NCBI GenBank assembly: GCA_020445765.1
Contig: JAGRFY010000003.1
Span: 1-44,217 of the forward strand
Source of the DNA: Rhodocyclaceae bacterium
GTDB taxonomy: Bacteria > Pseudomonadota > Gammaproteobacteria > Burkholderiales > Rhodocyclaceae
Reading direction: 5' to 3'
DNA: 44,217 nucleotides
The notes under the pieces were generated by a model, which worked only from the letters and a program-made list of their open reading frames with translations, ran no database searches and had not been told where the DNA came from. Every line of letters begins with the position of its first letter. Position 1 is the first letter of the stretch. The translations under genes and the position numbers were made by a program. Shown one piece after another: positions 35,015 to 44,204 of this stretch.

Positions 35015-35823
35015 CACCCTCGGTACTGGTCCCCGATTGGCCCGCACCGCCCACTGTGCACGCCTTTTCGACGTCGCGTGACGGCGGGGTCAGCAATGGG
35101 CCGTTCGCGTCACTGAATCTCGGCAGCCATGTCGGTGACGCGCCGGACCGGGTGCAGGAGAATCGTCGGCGCGTGTGCGCGCTGCTGCCGGCGCCGCCGA
35201 TGTGGCTCGAGCAGGTGCATGGCGTCGATGTCGCCGCCCACCGACTGGCCGCCGGCACGATACGGGCCGACGCGGCATTCACCAGTGCGGCCGGCGCGGT
35301 ATGTGCCGTGATGACCGCCGACTGCCTGCCGGTGCTGTTCTGCGACGCCTCGGGTTCGGTGGTGGCGGCGGCTCACGCCGGTTGGCGAGGTCTGGCCGCC
35401 GGCGTCCTCGAAAACACGATCCGCGCCATGCAGGCCCCGCCGCCGCAACTGCTGGCATGGTTCGGCCCGGCGATCGGGGCGCAGGCCTTCGAGGTTGGCG
35501 ACGACGTGCGCGACGTCTTCGTTGCGCACGATGCCGGTGCCGAGAGCGCCTTCGTCCGTGCCGGTCGCCCTGGCAAGTGGTTGGCGGATCTCGGGGCGCT
35601 CGCGCGGCGGCGACTCGCATTGGCCGGTGTCGACCGGGTGTTTGGCGGTCACTGGTGCACCTACCAGGATCGCGACCGTTTCTTCTCCCATCGCCGCGAT
35701 GGCCGCTGCGGCCGTCAGGCGAGCGTGATCTGGCTCTCCGAGTCGGTCCATCCCGGCGACGGTGGCGGCGTGCATGAGGCGCCGGCGGGCGTCACCGGCG
35801 ATGGTGCGGGGCAGGGCGATTGA
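35011..35823 (+). CDS. pgeF: PgeF/YfiH peptidoglycan-editing / purine nucleoside phosphorylase family protein
   Basis: 270 aa of the multi-copper-oxidase-unrelated YfiH family (also called laccase-domain protein). It has the zinc/active site Cys-His pattern: WLEQVHGVDVA (about 68), MTADCLPVLFCD (about 105), AAHAGWRGLAAGVLE (about 123), and the closing WCTYQDRDRFFSHRRDG. In E. coli it corrects wrong amino acids in the peptidoglycan precursor; other members phosphorolyse purine nucleosides. GTG 35011 overlaps the rluD stop, with TGGAGG upstream. Confidence 0.94.
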   Translation: MTPSVLVPDWPAPPTVHAFSTSRDGGVSNGPFASLNLGSHVGDAPDRVQENRRRVCALLPAPPMWLEQVHGVDVAAHRLAAGTIRADAAFTSAAGAVCAVMTADCLPVLFCDASGSVVAAAHAGWRGLAAGVLENTIRAMQAPPPQLLAWFGPAIGAQAFEVGDDVRDVFVAHDAGAESAFVRAGRPGKWLADLGALARRRLALAGVDRVFGGHWCTYQDRDRFFSHRRDGRCGRQASVIWLSESVHPGDGGGVHEAPAGVTGDGAGQGD

Positions 35824-35843
35824 TCGTGCCCGCGCTGCGAGTA

Positions 35844-36050
35844 TCATGATCGGCGGTCGTCCTCGCCGGCGTCGGTCGGGCCCGCTTGCCGGCGTCCCCG
35901 GCGGCGCGCCGGCGTGCCGACGAGCCACAGGAACAGGGCCAGCGGCGCCAGTCCGCCGAAGACGAAGGTCAGGATGCCGCCGACCACGGAGGAGTCCGCA
36001 ACAGCAATCAGCAGCACGACGTAGAGCCAGGCAATGGCGATGATGTACAT
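35844..36050 (-). CDS. Small membrane protein (68 aa)
   Basis: Two hydrophobic helices (about 2-20 and 26-46; GGILTFVFGGLAPLALFLWL) followed by a strongly basic cytosolic tail (TPARRRGRRQAG) and an acidic end. This pattern recurs in small proteins beside phaC/pgeF in related bacteria (from memory). ATG 36050 begins at the first helix. It is convergent with pgeF and divergent from phaC. Function unknown. Confidence 0.72.
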   Translation of the reverse strand: MYIIAIAWLYVVLLIAVADSSVVGGILTFVFGGLAPLALFLWLVGTPARRRGRRQAGPTDAGEDDRRS

Positions 36051-36166
36051 GCTCGTCGAAAATGTTCTGGAAAGCGTGCAGTACCCCTTGTCGTGCATGC
36101 CATTCGGATCGCCGGCTGGCATGCGACGAGGTCCACATACATAGAATGATTCCAGGAGGGTCCCAG

Positions 36167-37903
36167 ATGTCCAACCCTAACGATGCGACCGATGCCGCCA
36201 TGGCGGGCATGATGCAGTTCGGCCAGGCAATGGTGAAGAATTTCTTCGAGCTGGCCGGGAAGAACAGCGATGCCTTGAGGAAGTCAGCGCCATCGACGGC
36301 TTCGCTGCCTTTGCCCGAGGCGGGGCGACTGGCCGAGTTGCAGCAGCAGTATGCGCGCCGTCATGCCGAACTGTGGTCCAGCATGATGCGCTACAAGCCC
36401 GGCGAGGAGCGTGACCCGGTGGTCAGCCCGCCGCGTGGCGATCGCCGTTTCAGTGCGCCGGAGTGGCGTGAGAGCCCGATCTTCGACTACGTGCGGCAGG
36501 CCTATCTGCTCAACGCCGAATTCCTGCAGGAAGCGGCCGAGGCGGTGCCGATGGCCGATGGCCGCCTGAAGGACCGGCTGCAGTTCGTCACCCGCCAGTA
36601 CGTGGATGCGATGGCACCGTCCAATTTCGCGGCAACCAACCCCGAATTCATCAAGACCGCGATCGAGACCAAGGGCGAGAGCATCACCGCGGGCATCCGC
36701 AACCTGATCGGCGATCTCGAGAAGGGCGCGATCTCGATGACCGACGATTCCGCCTTCGAGGTCGGTCGCAATCTCGCGATCTCGCCCGGCTCGGTGGTCT
36801 ACGAGAACGAGTTGATGCAACTGGTGCAGTACTCGCCGCTGACCGAAGAAGTGCATTCGACGCCGCTGCTGATCGTGCCGCCGTGCATCAACAAGTACTA
36901 CATCATGGACCTGCAGCCGAACAATTCGCTGGTCCGCTTTATCGTCGAGAATGGCCACACGGTGTTCCTGGTGTCGTGGAAGAACGCCTCCCCGAACGAG
37001 GCCCACTTCGGTTGGGACGACTACCTCGAGAAGGGACCGATCACGGCGCTTGGCGTCGTTCGCGACATCACCGGCGTCAAGAAGCCCAATGTCCTCGGCT
37101 TCTGCGTTGGCGGCACGTTGCTGACGTCCTCGCTGGCGGTGCTGCGGGGCCGCGGCGAGGATCCGGTCAACAGCCTGACCCTGATGACGACGCTGCTCGA
37201 TTTCGACGACGCCGGCGAGCTCGGCTGCCTGATCGACGAGACGTCGGTGGCGGCGCGTGAGGCGACCATCGGCAAGGGCGGCCTGCTGCCCGGGCGCGAG
37301 ATCGCCAGCGTGTTCTCGAGCCTGCGGGCCAACGACCTGATCTGGCAGTACGTCGTCGGCAACTACCTGAAGGGCAACAAGCCGCCCGCGTTCGACCTGC
37401 TGTACTGGAATTCCGATCCGACCAATCTGCCAGGGCCTTTCCTGGCCTGGTACCTGCGGAACATGTACCTCGAGAACAATCTGAGGGTGCCGGGTCGATT
37501 GGAGATGCTGGGTGTCAAGGTCGATCTCGGCAAGGTCGACGTCCCGGCATACCTGCTGGCGACCCGCGAGGATCACATCGTGCCGTGGCAGAGCGCGTAT
37601 CTGGTGCGCGGGCTGCTCGGTGGCGAGACCCGCTTCGTGCTCGGTGCCAGCGGCCATATCGCCGGCGCCATCAATCCGGCTTCGAAGAACAAGCGCAACT
37701 ATTGGGTCAGCGATTCACAGGCGACGACCCCGGAAGAATGGCTGGAGACCGCCGAAGATCGACCGGGCAGCTGGTGGCTCGACTGGATCGAATGGCTGAC
37801 GTCCCGCTCAGGCAAGCAGGTCGCGGCCCGCGGCCGACTCGGCAGCAAGCAATACGAGCCGATCGAGCCGGCGCCCGGTCGCTATGTCAAGGAAAGGGCC
37901 TGA
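36167..37903 (+). CDS. phaC: Class I polyhydroxyalkanoate synthase
   Basis: 578 aa; polymerises (R)-3-hydroxyacyl-CoA into PHA at the granule surface. The catalytic triad is visible: Cys313 in the lipase-like box GFCVGG, Asp469 in REDHIVPW and His497 in SGHIAGA. Its length and single-subunit layout are class I (short-chain, such as 3-hydroxybutyryl-CoA). The N-terminal domain (about 1-190) precedes the alpha/beta-hydrolase core. ATG 36167 has a strong AGGAGGG site. phaB genes follow; no phaA (beta-ketothiolase) is in the window. Confidence 0.97.
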   Translation: MSNPNDATDAAMAGMMQFGQAMVKNFFELAGKNSDALRKSAPSTASLPLPEAGRLAELQQQYARRHAELWSSMMRYKPGEERDPVVSPPRGDRRFSAPEWRESPIFDYVRQAYLLNAEFLQEAAEAVPMADGRLKDRLQFVTRQYVDAMAPSNFAATNPEFIKTAIETKGESITAGIRNLIGDLEKGAISMTDDSAFEVGRNLAISPGSVVYENELMQLVQYSPLTEEVHSTPLLIVPPCINKYYIMDLQPNNSLVRFIVENGHTVFLVSWKNASPNEAHFGWDDYLEKGPITALGVVRDITGVKKPNVLGFCVGGTLLTSSLAVLRGRGEDPVNSLTLMTTLLDFDDAGELGCLIDETSVAAREATIGKGGLLPGREIASVFSSLRANDLIWQYVVGNYLKGNKPPAFDLLYWNSDPTNLPGPFLAWYLRNMYLENNLRVPGRLEMLGVKVDLGKVDVPAYLLATREDHIVPWQSAYLVRGLLGGETRFVLGASGHIAGAINPASKNKRNYWVSDSQATTPEEWLETAEDRPGSWWLDWIEWLTSRSGKQVAARGRLGSKQYEPIEPAPGRYVKERA

Positions 37904-37979
37904 ACGGCGAATCAATGATGTGCGCGGTCGATCGGAGTGACGCCGGCGACCGCGCGCATGGCGTGGAGGGAGGAGAGAA

Positions 37980-38720
37980 ATGGCGCGTCTGGCATTAGTC
38001 ACCGGTGGCATGGGCGGTCTCGGAGAGGCCATCTGCATCAAGCTCGCAGCGCTCGGCTACAAGGTGGTCACGACCTATTCACCCGGCAGCACGAAGGCCG
38101 GCGAGTGGCTGACCAACATGAACAACATGGGCTACGGCTTCCGCGGCGCCGAATGCGACGTCGCGGACTTCGATTCCTGCAAGGCCTGCTTCGAGTCGGT
38201 CACCAACGACGTCGGGCCGGTCGACGTGCTGGTCAACAATGCGGGCATCACCCGTGACATGACCTTTAAGCGGATGACCAAGGCGGACTGGGATGCGGTG
38301 ATCCGTACCAACCTCGACAGCGTGTTCAACACCACCAAGCAGGTTCTCGACGGCATGGTCGAGCGCAAGTGGGGACGTATCGTGAATGTGTCGTCGCTCA
38401 ACGGCATCAAGGGTGCGTTCGGTCAGACCAACTATGCGGCGGCGAAGGCGGGCATGCACGGCTTCACCAAGTCGCTGGCGCTCGAGGTGGCTAGGTCGGG
38501 GGTCACGGTCAATACGATCTCGCCCGGCTACATCGGTACCAAGATGGTGCTGTCGATCCCGCGCGAGGTGCTGGATTCGAAGATCCTGCCGCAGATTCCG
38601 ATGAACCGGCTCGGCAAGCCGGAAGAGATTGCGGGCCTGATTGCCTATCTGTGCTCCGAGGAGGCCGCATTCGTGACCGGGGCCAACATCTCGATCAATG
38701 GTGGCCAGCACATGTTCTGA
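37980..38720 (+). CDS. phaB: Acetoacetyl-CoA reductase (PhaB, copy 1)
   Basis: A 246-aa short-chain dehydrogenase. NADPH loop TGGMGGLG at 8-15, NNAGITRD, catalytic Ser/Tyr/Lys in NVSSLNGIKG and NYAAAKAG, and a C-terminal GANISINGGQHM. It reduces acetoacetyl-CoA to (R)-3-hydroxybutyryl-CoA, the PhaC monomer. GGAGGAG precedes the ATG. It lies 76 bp after phaC and probably shares its transcript. Confidence 0.95.
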   Translation: MARLALVTGGMGGLGEAICIKLAALGYKVVTTYSPGSTKAGEWLTNMNNMGYGFRGAECDVADFDSCKACFESVTNDVGPVDVLVNNAGITRDMTFKRMTKADWDAVIRTNLDSVFNTTKQVLDGMVERKWGRIVNVSSLNGIKGAFGQTNYAAAKAGMHGFTKSLALEVARSGVTVNTISPGYIGTKMVLSIPREVLDSKILPQIPMNRLGKPEEIAGLIAYLCSEEAAFVTGANISINGGQHMF

Positions 38721-38782
38721 GTGACCGCAACGGGTAGGTCGAGTATTTTTTTGCGCCGCATCATGTCTTGCCGGAATTTGTT

Positions 38783-38788
38783 TATAAT
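38783..38788 (+). promoter_or_regulatory. -10 element of a promoter for the second phaB
   Basis: A perfect TATAAT in an AT-rich stretch between the two phaB genes, giving a leader of about 110 nt. No good -35 is seen at 16-18 bp. It implies that the second copy can be expressed separately. Confidence 0.5.
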
Positions 38789-38907
38789 CGGCCGGCGCGC
38801 GGGGGCCATCCCTCGTCTCCCGCAGCGCGGAATCCTTCGATAAGAGGGGTGCCGATAGCGGGGCGGCGCCCGCAAGCTCACAACTACTCGCTGCGTAAGG
38901 AATGAAG

Positions 38908-39648
38908 ATGACTCAGAAAGTCGCACTCGTCACCGGTGCCATGGGTGGCCTCGGCACTGCAATCTGTCAGTCGCTCGCCAAGGACGGCATGAAGGTCGTG
39001 GCCAACTGCCTGCCCGGTTTCCCGCAGAAAGATGAATGGCTCGCTCAGCAGAAGGAACTCGGTTTCGACTTCGTCGCGGCCGAAGGCGATGTTGCCGATT
39101 TCGATTCGTGCAAGTCCATGATCGAGAAGGTCGAAGCCGAAGTCGGCCAGGTCGACGTGCTGATCAACAACGCCGGTATCACGCGTGACAAGTTCTTCCC
39201 GAAGATGGAGAAGGGGCAGTGGGACGCGGTGATCGCGACCAACCTCGACAGCCTGTTCAACGTCACCCAGCAGGTTTCGCCGAAGATGGCCGAGCGCGGC
39301 TGGGGCCGGATCGTCAACATCTCGTCGGTCAACGGCGTCAAGGGTCAGGCCGGCCAGACCAACTATTCCGCCGCCAAGGCCGGATGCATCGGTTTCACCA
39401 AGGCACTCGCACAGGAACTGGCGAGCAAGGGCGTCACGGTCAATGCAGTGGCACCGGGCTACATCGGCACCGAGATGGTCATGGCGATCCGGGAAGACGT
39501 GCGCCAGGGCATCGTCGACACCGTACCGATGAAGCGTCTCGGCAAACCCGAGGAGATCGGCGCGCTGTGTTCCTACCTGTCGTCGGAACTCGCCGGCTAC
39601 ATGACCGGCGCGACGCTGAACATCAACGGCGGCTTGCACATGAGCTGA
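38908..39648 (+). CDS. phaB: Acetoacetyl-CoA reductase (PhaB, copy 2)
   Basis: 246 aa, the same length as copy 1 and clearly paralogous: TGAMGGLG, NNAGITRD, NISSVNGVKG, NYSAAKAG and GATLNINGGLHM. Catalytic residues are intact in both. ATG 38908 is chosen because AAGGA lies at a proper distance; ATG 38902 is too close. It has its own -10 element upstream and a terminator downstream, so it forms a separate unit. Divergence in residues 34-75 and 95-105 suggests different substrate or cofactor preference (inference). Confidence 0.93.
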   Translation: MTQKVALVTGAMGGLGTAICQSLAKDGMKVVANCLPGFPQKDEWLAQQKELGFDFVAAEGDVADFDSCKSMIEKVEAEVGQVDVLINNAGITRDKFFPKMEKGQWDAVIATNLDSLFNVTQQVSPKMAERGWGRIVNISSVNGVKGQAGQTNYSAAKAGCIGFTKALAQELASKGVTVNAVAPGYIGTEMVMAIREDVRQGIVDTVPMKRLGKPEEIGALCSYLSSELAGYMTGATLNINGGLHMS

Positions 39649-39689
39649 TCGCCGTCACTGATTGTGCACGGCGTGATGAAGTTTTGATA

Positions 39690-39718
39690 AGCCCCGCCTG
39701 GAGGCGGGGTTATTGTTT
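39690..39718 (+). terminator. Terminator after the second phaB
   Basis: Stem CCCCGCC / GGCGGGG with a TGGA loop, followed by TTATTGTTT. A typical intrinsic terminator. Confidence 0.88.
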
Positions 39719-39779
39719 GCGCATCGCGGTATAATTCGCCCGGAGAGGCGAGTACGCCCGCACCGAGGAGATTGTGGAT

Positions 39780-40376
39780 ATGGCTGAGCAACTGCGCCTG
39801 ATCAAGAAGTACCCGAACCGGCGGCTGTACGACACCAAGACGAGTTCGTACATCACGCTGTCCGACGTCAAGGAACTGGTCCTGGGTCACGAGGAATTCC
39901 AGGTGGTCGACGCCAAGACCGGCGAGGACCTTACACGTAGCATCCTGCTGCAGATCATCCTCGAGGAGGAGGCCGGTGGCGCGCCGATGTTCACCAGCGA
40001 TCTGCTCGCACACATGATCCGTTTCTACGGCAATGCGATGCAGGGCATGATGGGCAAGTACCTGGAGAACAACATCAAGGCGTTCACCGACATGCAGCAG
40101 AAGCTGCAGGATCAGGCCAAGTCGATCTACGGTGAGAACAGCCCGATCAGCCAGGATCTCTGGGCCCAGTTCCTGAACTTCCAGGGCCCGGCGATGCAGA
40201 GCCTGATGGGCGCCTATACTGAGCAGAGCAAGAAGATGTTCATGCAGATGCAGGAACAGATCGAGAACCAGACCCGAAACATCTTCTCGGGCTTCCAGTT
40301 CCCGAACTTCAAGGCTGGCGAGGGCGAGGCCGAAGCGCCGAAGGGCCAGGAGAAGTCTGCCGGCGGCAAAAAGTAG
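39780..40376 (+). CDS. phaR: PHA synthesis repressor PhaR
   Basis: 198 aa. The N-terminal PHB accumulation regulatory domain [23 protein letters not shown] (about 5-27) and [36 protein letters not shown] (about 29-64) bind DNA and PHA. The middle (about 75-170) is a Gln/Met-rich amphipathic helix, like phasins, that may bind the granule. PhaR normally represses phasin and its own gene when no PHA is present (family knowledge). ATG 39780 has GAGGAG nine to ten bases upstream; GTG 39774 is too close. Confidence 0.95.
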   Translation: MAEQLRLIKKYPNRRLYDTKTSSYITLSDVKELVLGHEEFQVVDAKTGEDLTRSILLQIILEEEAGGAPMFTSDLLAHMIRFYGNAMQGMMGKYLENNIKAFTDMQQKLQDQAKSIYGENSPISQDLWAQFLNFQGPAMQSLMGAYTEQSKKMFMQMQEQIENQTRNIFSGFQFPNFKAGEGEAEAPKGQEKSAGGKK

Positions 40377-40403
40377 ACCTTCGCAGCGCTTCAGTCATGT
40401 TTC

Positions 40404-40430
40404 CGGGTCGCATTCGCGGCCCGTTTCGTT
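40404..40430 (+). terminator. Terminator after phaR
   Basis: Eight-bp stem (CGGGTCGC / GCGGCCCG, one G-T pair) with an ATTC loop and then TTTCGTTT. Confidence 0.8.
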
Positions 40431-40440
40431 TGGATTAACC

Positions 40441-41757
40441 ATGCCGCAAACCCCAAGTGTCGGATTCGTCTCGCTCGGCTGCCCGAAGGCCACGGTCGAT
40501 TCCGAACGCATCCTCACCCGCCTGCGGGCCGAGGGCTACGCCATCTCTGCCGACTACGAGGGCGCCGATCTGGTCGTCGTCAATACCTGCGGCTTCATCG
40601 ACGCCGCGGTCGAGGAGTCGCTCGATGCGATCGGTGAGGCGCTGGCGGAGAATGGCCGAGTGATCGTCACCGGATGCCTGGGTGCCCGCGACGATGTCGT
40701 GCTGGCGGCGCACCCGCAGGTGCTCGACGTCACCGGTCCGCACGCCACCGAGCAGGTGATGCAGTCGATCCACCGCCACCTGCCCAAGCCGCACGATCCG
40801 TTCGTCGATCTGGTGCCGCCGCAAGGAATCCGGCTCACGCCCGACCACTACGCCTATCTGAAGATATCCGAGGGCTGCAATCACCGTTGCAGCTTCTGCA
40901 TCATTCCGTCGATGCGCGGCGATCTGGTCAGCCGACCGATCGGCGACGTCCTGCGCGAAGCCGAGAAACTGGTCGAGGCCGGCGTGCGCGAACTGCTGGT
41001 GATCTCGCAGGATACCAGCGCGTACGGCGTGGACCTGGCCTACCGCACCGGCTTCTGGGGAGGGCGGCCGATCCGGACCCGGCTGTACGAGTTGTGCGAG
41101 GCGCTCGGCTCGATGGGCGTCTGGGTGCGACTGCACTATGTCTATCCGTACCCCAGTGTCGACGCGCTGGTTCCACTGATGGCCGAAGGCAAGCTGTTGC
41201 CCTATCTCGACGTGCCGTTCCAGCACGCCAGTCCGCGCATCCTGAAGTTGATGAAGCGCCCGGCGAGCAGCGAAAACGTTCTCGAGCGGATTCGCGCATG
41301 GCGGCAGATCTGCCCGGACATTGCCATCCGCAGTACCTTCATCACCGGCTTCCCCGGCGAAACCGACGAAGATTTCGAGGCCCTGCTGGCGTTTCTCGAA
41401 GCCGCCAGACTCGATCGCGTGGGCGCCTTCGCCTATTCGCCGGTCGAAGGGGCGAGCGCCAATGCGCTGCCCGATCCGGTTCCGGCCGAACTGGCCGAAG
41501 AGCGGCGGCAGCGGCTGATGGAATTCCAGGAGGACATCTCGACACAACGTCTCGAGGCACGCATCGGCCGGCGCTATACGATTCTGATCGACGAAGTCGA
41601 CGACGACGGTGCCTACGGACGCAGTGCCGGCGAGGCGCCTGAGATCGACGGCATGGTGATCGTGCCGGACGCGGACGGCATCGAGGTGGGCCAACTGGTG
41701 GAGGTTGGCATCACCGATTGCGACGTCCATGACCTCTATGCCGAGCGGGTCGGATGA
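40441..41757 (+). CDS. rimO: Ribosomal protein S12 methylthiotransferase RimO
   Basis: 438 aa. N-terminal MTTase domain with the first-cluster cysteines (LGCPK, NTCGF, GCLG). Radical-SAM domain with CNHRCSFC (CxxxCxxC) at about 144-151. C-terminal TRAM domain (about 375-435). It adds a methylthio group to the conserved Asp of ribosomal protein S12. ATG 40441 follows shortly after the phaR terminator. Confidence 0.97.
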   Translation: MPQTPSVGFVSLGCPKATVDSERILTRLRAEGYAISADYEGADLVVVNTCGFIDAAVEESLDAIGEALAENGRVIVTGCLGARDDVVLAAHPQVLDVTGPHATEQVMQSIHRHLPKPHDPFVDLVPPQGIRLTPDHYAYLKISEGCNHRCSFCIIPSMRGDLVSRPIGDVLREAEKLVEAGVRELLVISQDTSAYGVDLAYRTGFWGGRPIRTRLYELCEALGSMGVWVRLHYVYPYPSVDALVPLMAEGKLLPYLDVPFQHASPRILKLMKRPASSENVLERIRAWRQICPDIAIRSTFITGFPGETDEDFEALLAFLEAARLDRVGAFAYSPVEGASANALPDPVPAELAEERRQRLMEFQEDISTQRLEARIGRRYTILIDEVDDDGAYGRSAGEAPEIDGMVIVPDADGIEVGQLVEVGITDCDVHDLYAERVG

Positions 41758-41761
41758 CGTC

Positions 41762-42685
41762 GTGAGAACGGCGCAGGCGTCCGGCCCGCGCATCGGTCTG
41801 GCGCTGGGCAGCGGCTCCGCCAGGGGATGGGCGCACCTTGGCGTGCTGCGAGCCTTGGCGGCCGAAGGCATACGGCCGGATCTGATCTGCGGTTGCTCGA
41901 TCGGCGCCTTCGTCGGCGCCGCGGCGGCCGCGGGCGACCTCGACAAGCTCGGCGACTGGGTCGAGAGCCTGGGTTGGCAGGACGTGCTGTCGCTGCTCGA
42001 CGTCAGCCTTCGCAGCGGCTTGATCCGGGGCGGACGGTTGATGGAGTTCTTTTCGAAGAATTTCATCGACACCAGCTTCGACCAACTGGACCTGCCGTTC
42101 GCCTGCGTCGCGACCGATCTCTTCTCCGGGCGCGAGGTGTGGCTGCGGGAAGGCAGCGTGGCCGATGCCGTGCGGGCGTCGATCGCGCTGCCGGGCCTGC
42201 TGACACCGGTGGTCCACGACGGACGTCTGCTGGTGGACGGCGGCCTGGTCAACCCGGTGCCGGTCTCGCTGTGCCGGGCAATGGGCGCCGACGTCGTCAT
42301 TGCGGTCGACCTCGGCTCCGAACTGATCGGTCGCGCCTGGCGTCGCGCTGGCGTCGAGCCCGCCGAAGAGGACGCCGACGAACCGGGCTGGATCCGGCGC
42401 CTGTTGTCGCGCTTCGGTGTCGCCGGCGGCGTCGAGGCGGAACCCGTGCGTCGTGAGGAAAACCTGCCGTCGCTGGTCGGCGTGATGAGCACCAGCATCA
42501 ACATCATGCAGGTCCGTATCGCGCGCAGCCGGCTCGCCGGCGAACCGGCCGATGTCCTGCTGTCGCCGCGGGTCGGACAGATCGGCATGATGGACTACCA
42601 TCGAGGGCGCGAGGCCATCGCCGAAGGCGAGGCGGCGGTGCAGCGCCTGCTGCCGGCGATCCGGTTCGCGCTCGACCACAGCTGA
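41762..42685 (+). CDS. Patatin-like phospholipase (RssA-like)
   Basis: 307 aa. Oxyanion loop GSGSARGW (about 14), nucleophile elbow GCSIG with Ser at about 43, and catalytic Asp in VDGGLVNP (about 160), all as in RssA/patatin phospholipases, so lipid acyl hydrolase activity is likely. The start is uncertain: GTG 41762 lies directly after the rimO stop; ATG 41738 or 41729 would overlap rimO. Substrate unknown. Confidence 0.88.
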   Translation: MRTAQASGPRIGLALGSGSARGWAHLGVLRALAAEGIRPDLICGCSIGAFVGAAAAAGDLDKLGDWVESLGWQDVLSLLDVSLRSGLIRGGRLMEFFSKNFIDTSFDQLDLPFACVATDLFSGREVWLREGSVADAVRASIALPGLLTPVVHDGRLLVDGGLVNPVPVSLCRAMGADVVIAVDLGSELIGRAWRRAGVEPAEEDADEPGWIRRLLSRFGVAGGVEAEPVRREENLPSLVGVMSTSINIMQVRIARSRLAGEPADVLLSPRVGQIGMMDYHRGREAIAEGEAAVQRLLPAIRFALDHS

Positions 42686-42694
42686 GGAGCCTGC

Positions 42695-44110
42695 ATGCAC
42701 GACGATCCGAACCTGCCGTCCGTGCTGGCCGAGATCGTCGGCTCGCCTCATGTGCTGCTGGCGCCGGCCGACAAGGCGCGCTACGAGGAGGACTGGCGCG
42801 GACGCTACCGCGGCCTGGCCCGCGCGGTGGTGCGCCCGGGATCGACCAGCGAAGTCTCGGCGCTGGTATCGCGTTGCCGCGATCTGGGTGTCGCCATCGT
42901 GCCTCAAGGTGGGAACACCGGCCTGTGCGGCGGTGCGACGCCGCACGCCGGAGGGCGCGAGATCGTGGTGTCGCTCGAACGGATGAACCGCATCCTAGAA
43001 TTCGATCGCATGAACCGGTCGATTGCGGTCGAAGCCGGTTGCACGTTGGCGTCGGTACAACAGGCGGCGGCCGACCGCGACTGCCTGTTCCCGCTGTCGC
43101 TGGCGTCCGAAGGCAGCTGCCAGATCGGTGGCAATCTGTCCACCAATGCCGGCGGGGTCCATGTGCTGCGCTACGGCAACATGCGTGACCTCGTCCTCGG
43201 CGTCGAGGTGGTGCTGCCGGACGGGCGGGTGTGGAATGGCATGCGACAGCTGCGCAAGGACAACACCGGCTATGATCTGAAGCAGCTGTTCATCGGCGCG
43301 GAGGGCAGTCTCGGCATCGTGACCGCGGCGGTGCTCAAGCTCTTTCCGCGACCGCGCGGCCGTGCGGTCGCTTGGTGCGCGATCCCCGAGCCGAGCCAGG
43401 CGATCGATCTTCTCCAGCTCGCAAGCGCGCGTTGCGGCGCCGATCTCAATGCGTTCGAACTGGTCGGCGACAGTGCGCTCGAGCTGGTGCTGCGCCACAT
43501 TCCGGGAACCCGGTCACCGCTGTCGACGACCGGCGTGTGGAACGTGTTGATCGAACTCGCGGGCCAGGATTCCGCGGATTCCCTTTGCGAGTCGATCGAA
43601 TCCCTGCTGGCCGACGGCATGGAGGCAGGGCTCGTGATCGACGCCGCCATCGCGCGCAGCGAATCCCAGGCCGAGGCCCTGTGGCAGTTGCGCGAGAACA
43701 TCTCCGAGGCGCAGCGGATCGAAGGCTTCAGCATCAAGCACGATATTTCGCTGCCGCTCGCGGCCATGGACCAGTTCCTGGCGGATGCCAGGCGCGAACT
43801 GGAAGCACGCTTCGACGACTTGCGTCTCGTCGTATTCGGGCACCTGGGCGATGGCAACCTGCATTACAACCTGTCGGCGCGGGACAGGCGGGCCAACGAG
43901 CTGGTGATCGCGCGCACCGCCGAGGCCAATCGCATCGTCCACGACCGCGTTGCCGCATGTGGCGGCTCGATATCGGCCGAGCACGGCCTGGGTCAGCTCA
44001 AGCGCGACGAGATCCTGCGTTACCGCGCTCCGGTCGAGGACGAGATGATGCGGGCGATCAAGCGGACGTTCGATCCCGACGGCCTGATGAATCCCGGAAA
44101 ATTCCTGTAG
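42695..44110 (+). CDS. FAD-binding D-2-hydroxyacid dehydrogenase (D-lactate / D-2-hydroxyglutarate type)
   Basis: 471 aa of the VAO flavoprotein family. FAD loop VPQGGNTGLCGGATP (about 69), EGSCQIGGNLSTNAGG (about 138), and the FAD_oxidase_C domain with the metal histidines in FGHLGDGNLHYN (about 388) and a conserved SAEHGLGQLKR near the end. This matches D-2-hydroxyglutarate / D-lactate dehydrogenases, which pass electrons to quinone or ETF. Substrate cannot be fixed from sequence. It starts 9 nt after the patatin stop. Confidence 0.93.
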   Translation: MHDDPNLPSVLAEIVGSPHVLLAPADKARYEEDWRGRYRGLARAVVRPGSTSEVSALVSRCRDLGVAIVPQGGNTGLCGGATPHAGGREIVVSLERMNRILEFDRMNRSIAVEAGCTLASVQQAAADRDCLFPLSLASEGSCQIGGNLSTNAGGVHVLRYGNMRDLVLGVEVVLPDGRVWNGMRQLRKDNTGYDLKQLFIGAEGSLGIVTAAVLKLFPRPRGRAVAWCAIPEPSQAIDLLQLASARCGADLNAFELVGDSALELVLRHIPGTRSPLSTTGVWNVLIELAGQDSADSLCESIESLLADGMEAGLVIDAAIARSESQAEALWQLRENISEAQRIEGFSIKHDISLPLAAMDQFLADARRELEARFDDLRLVVFGHLGDGNLHYNLSARDRRANELVIARTAEANRIVHDRVAACGGSISAEHGLGQLKRDEILRYRAPVEDEMMRAIKRTFDPDGLMNPGKFL

Positions 44111-44175
44111 GTGCGCTGGTTTGCGGGATTGCTGCGCCGCAAAAAGAGGGCGGCTGCGCGCGCGCCACGCAAGTG

Positions 44176-44204
44176 TTTACAGGGGGCGGGGTGGGACCTA
44201 TAAT
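44176..44204 (+). promoter_or_regulatory. Strong sigma-70 promoter at the window's right edge
   Basis: TTTACA (five of six) - 17 bp - TATAAT (perfect), followed by a GC-rich discriminator (TCGCGCTCC). GC-rich discriminators mark stringently controlled promoters of stable-RNA or translation genes, but the gene itself is outside the window. Confidence 0.85.

Noticed and set aside
39730-39735. TATAAT as promoter of phaR
   Set aside because: Perfect -10, but no -35 at usable distance; plausible yet not supported enough to list as a feature.
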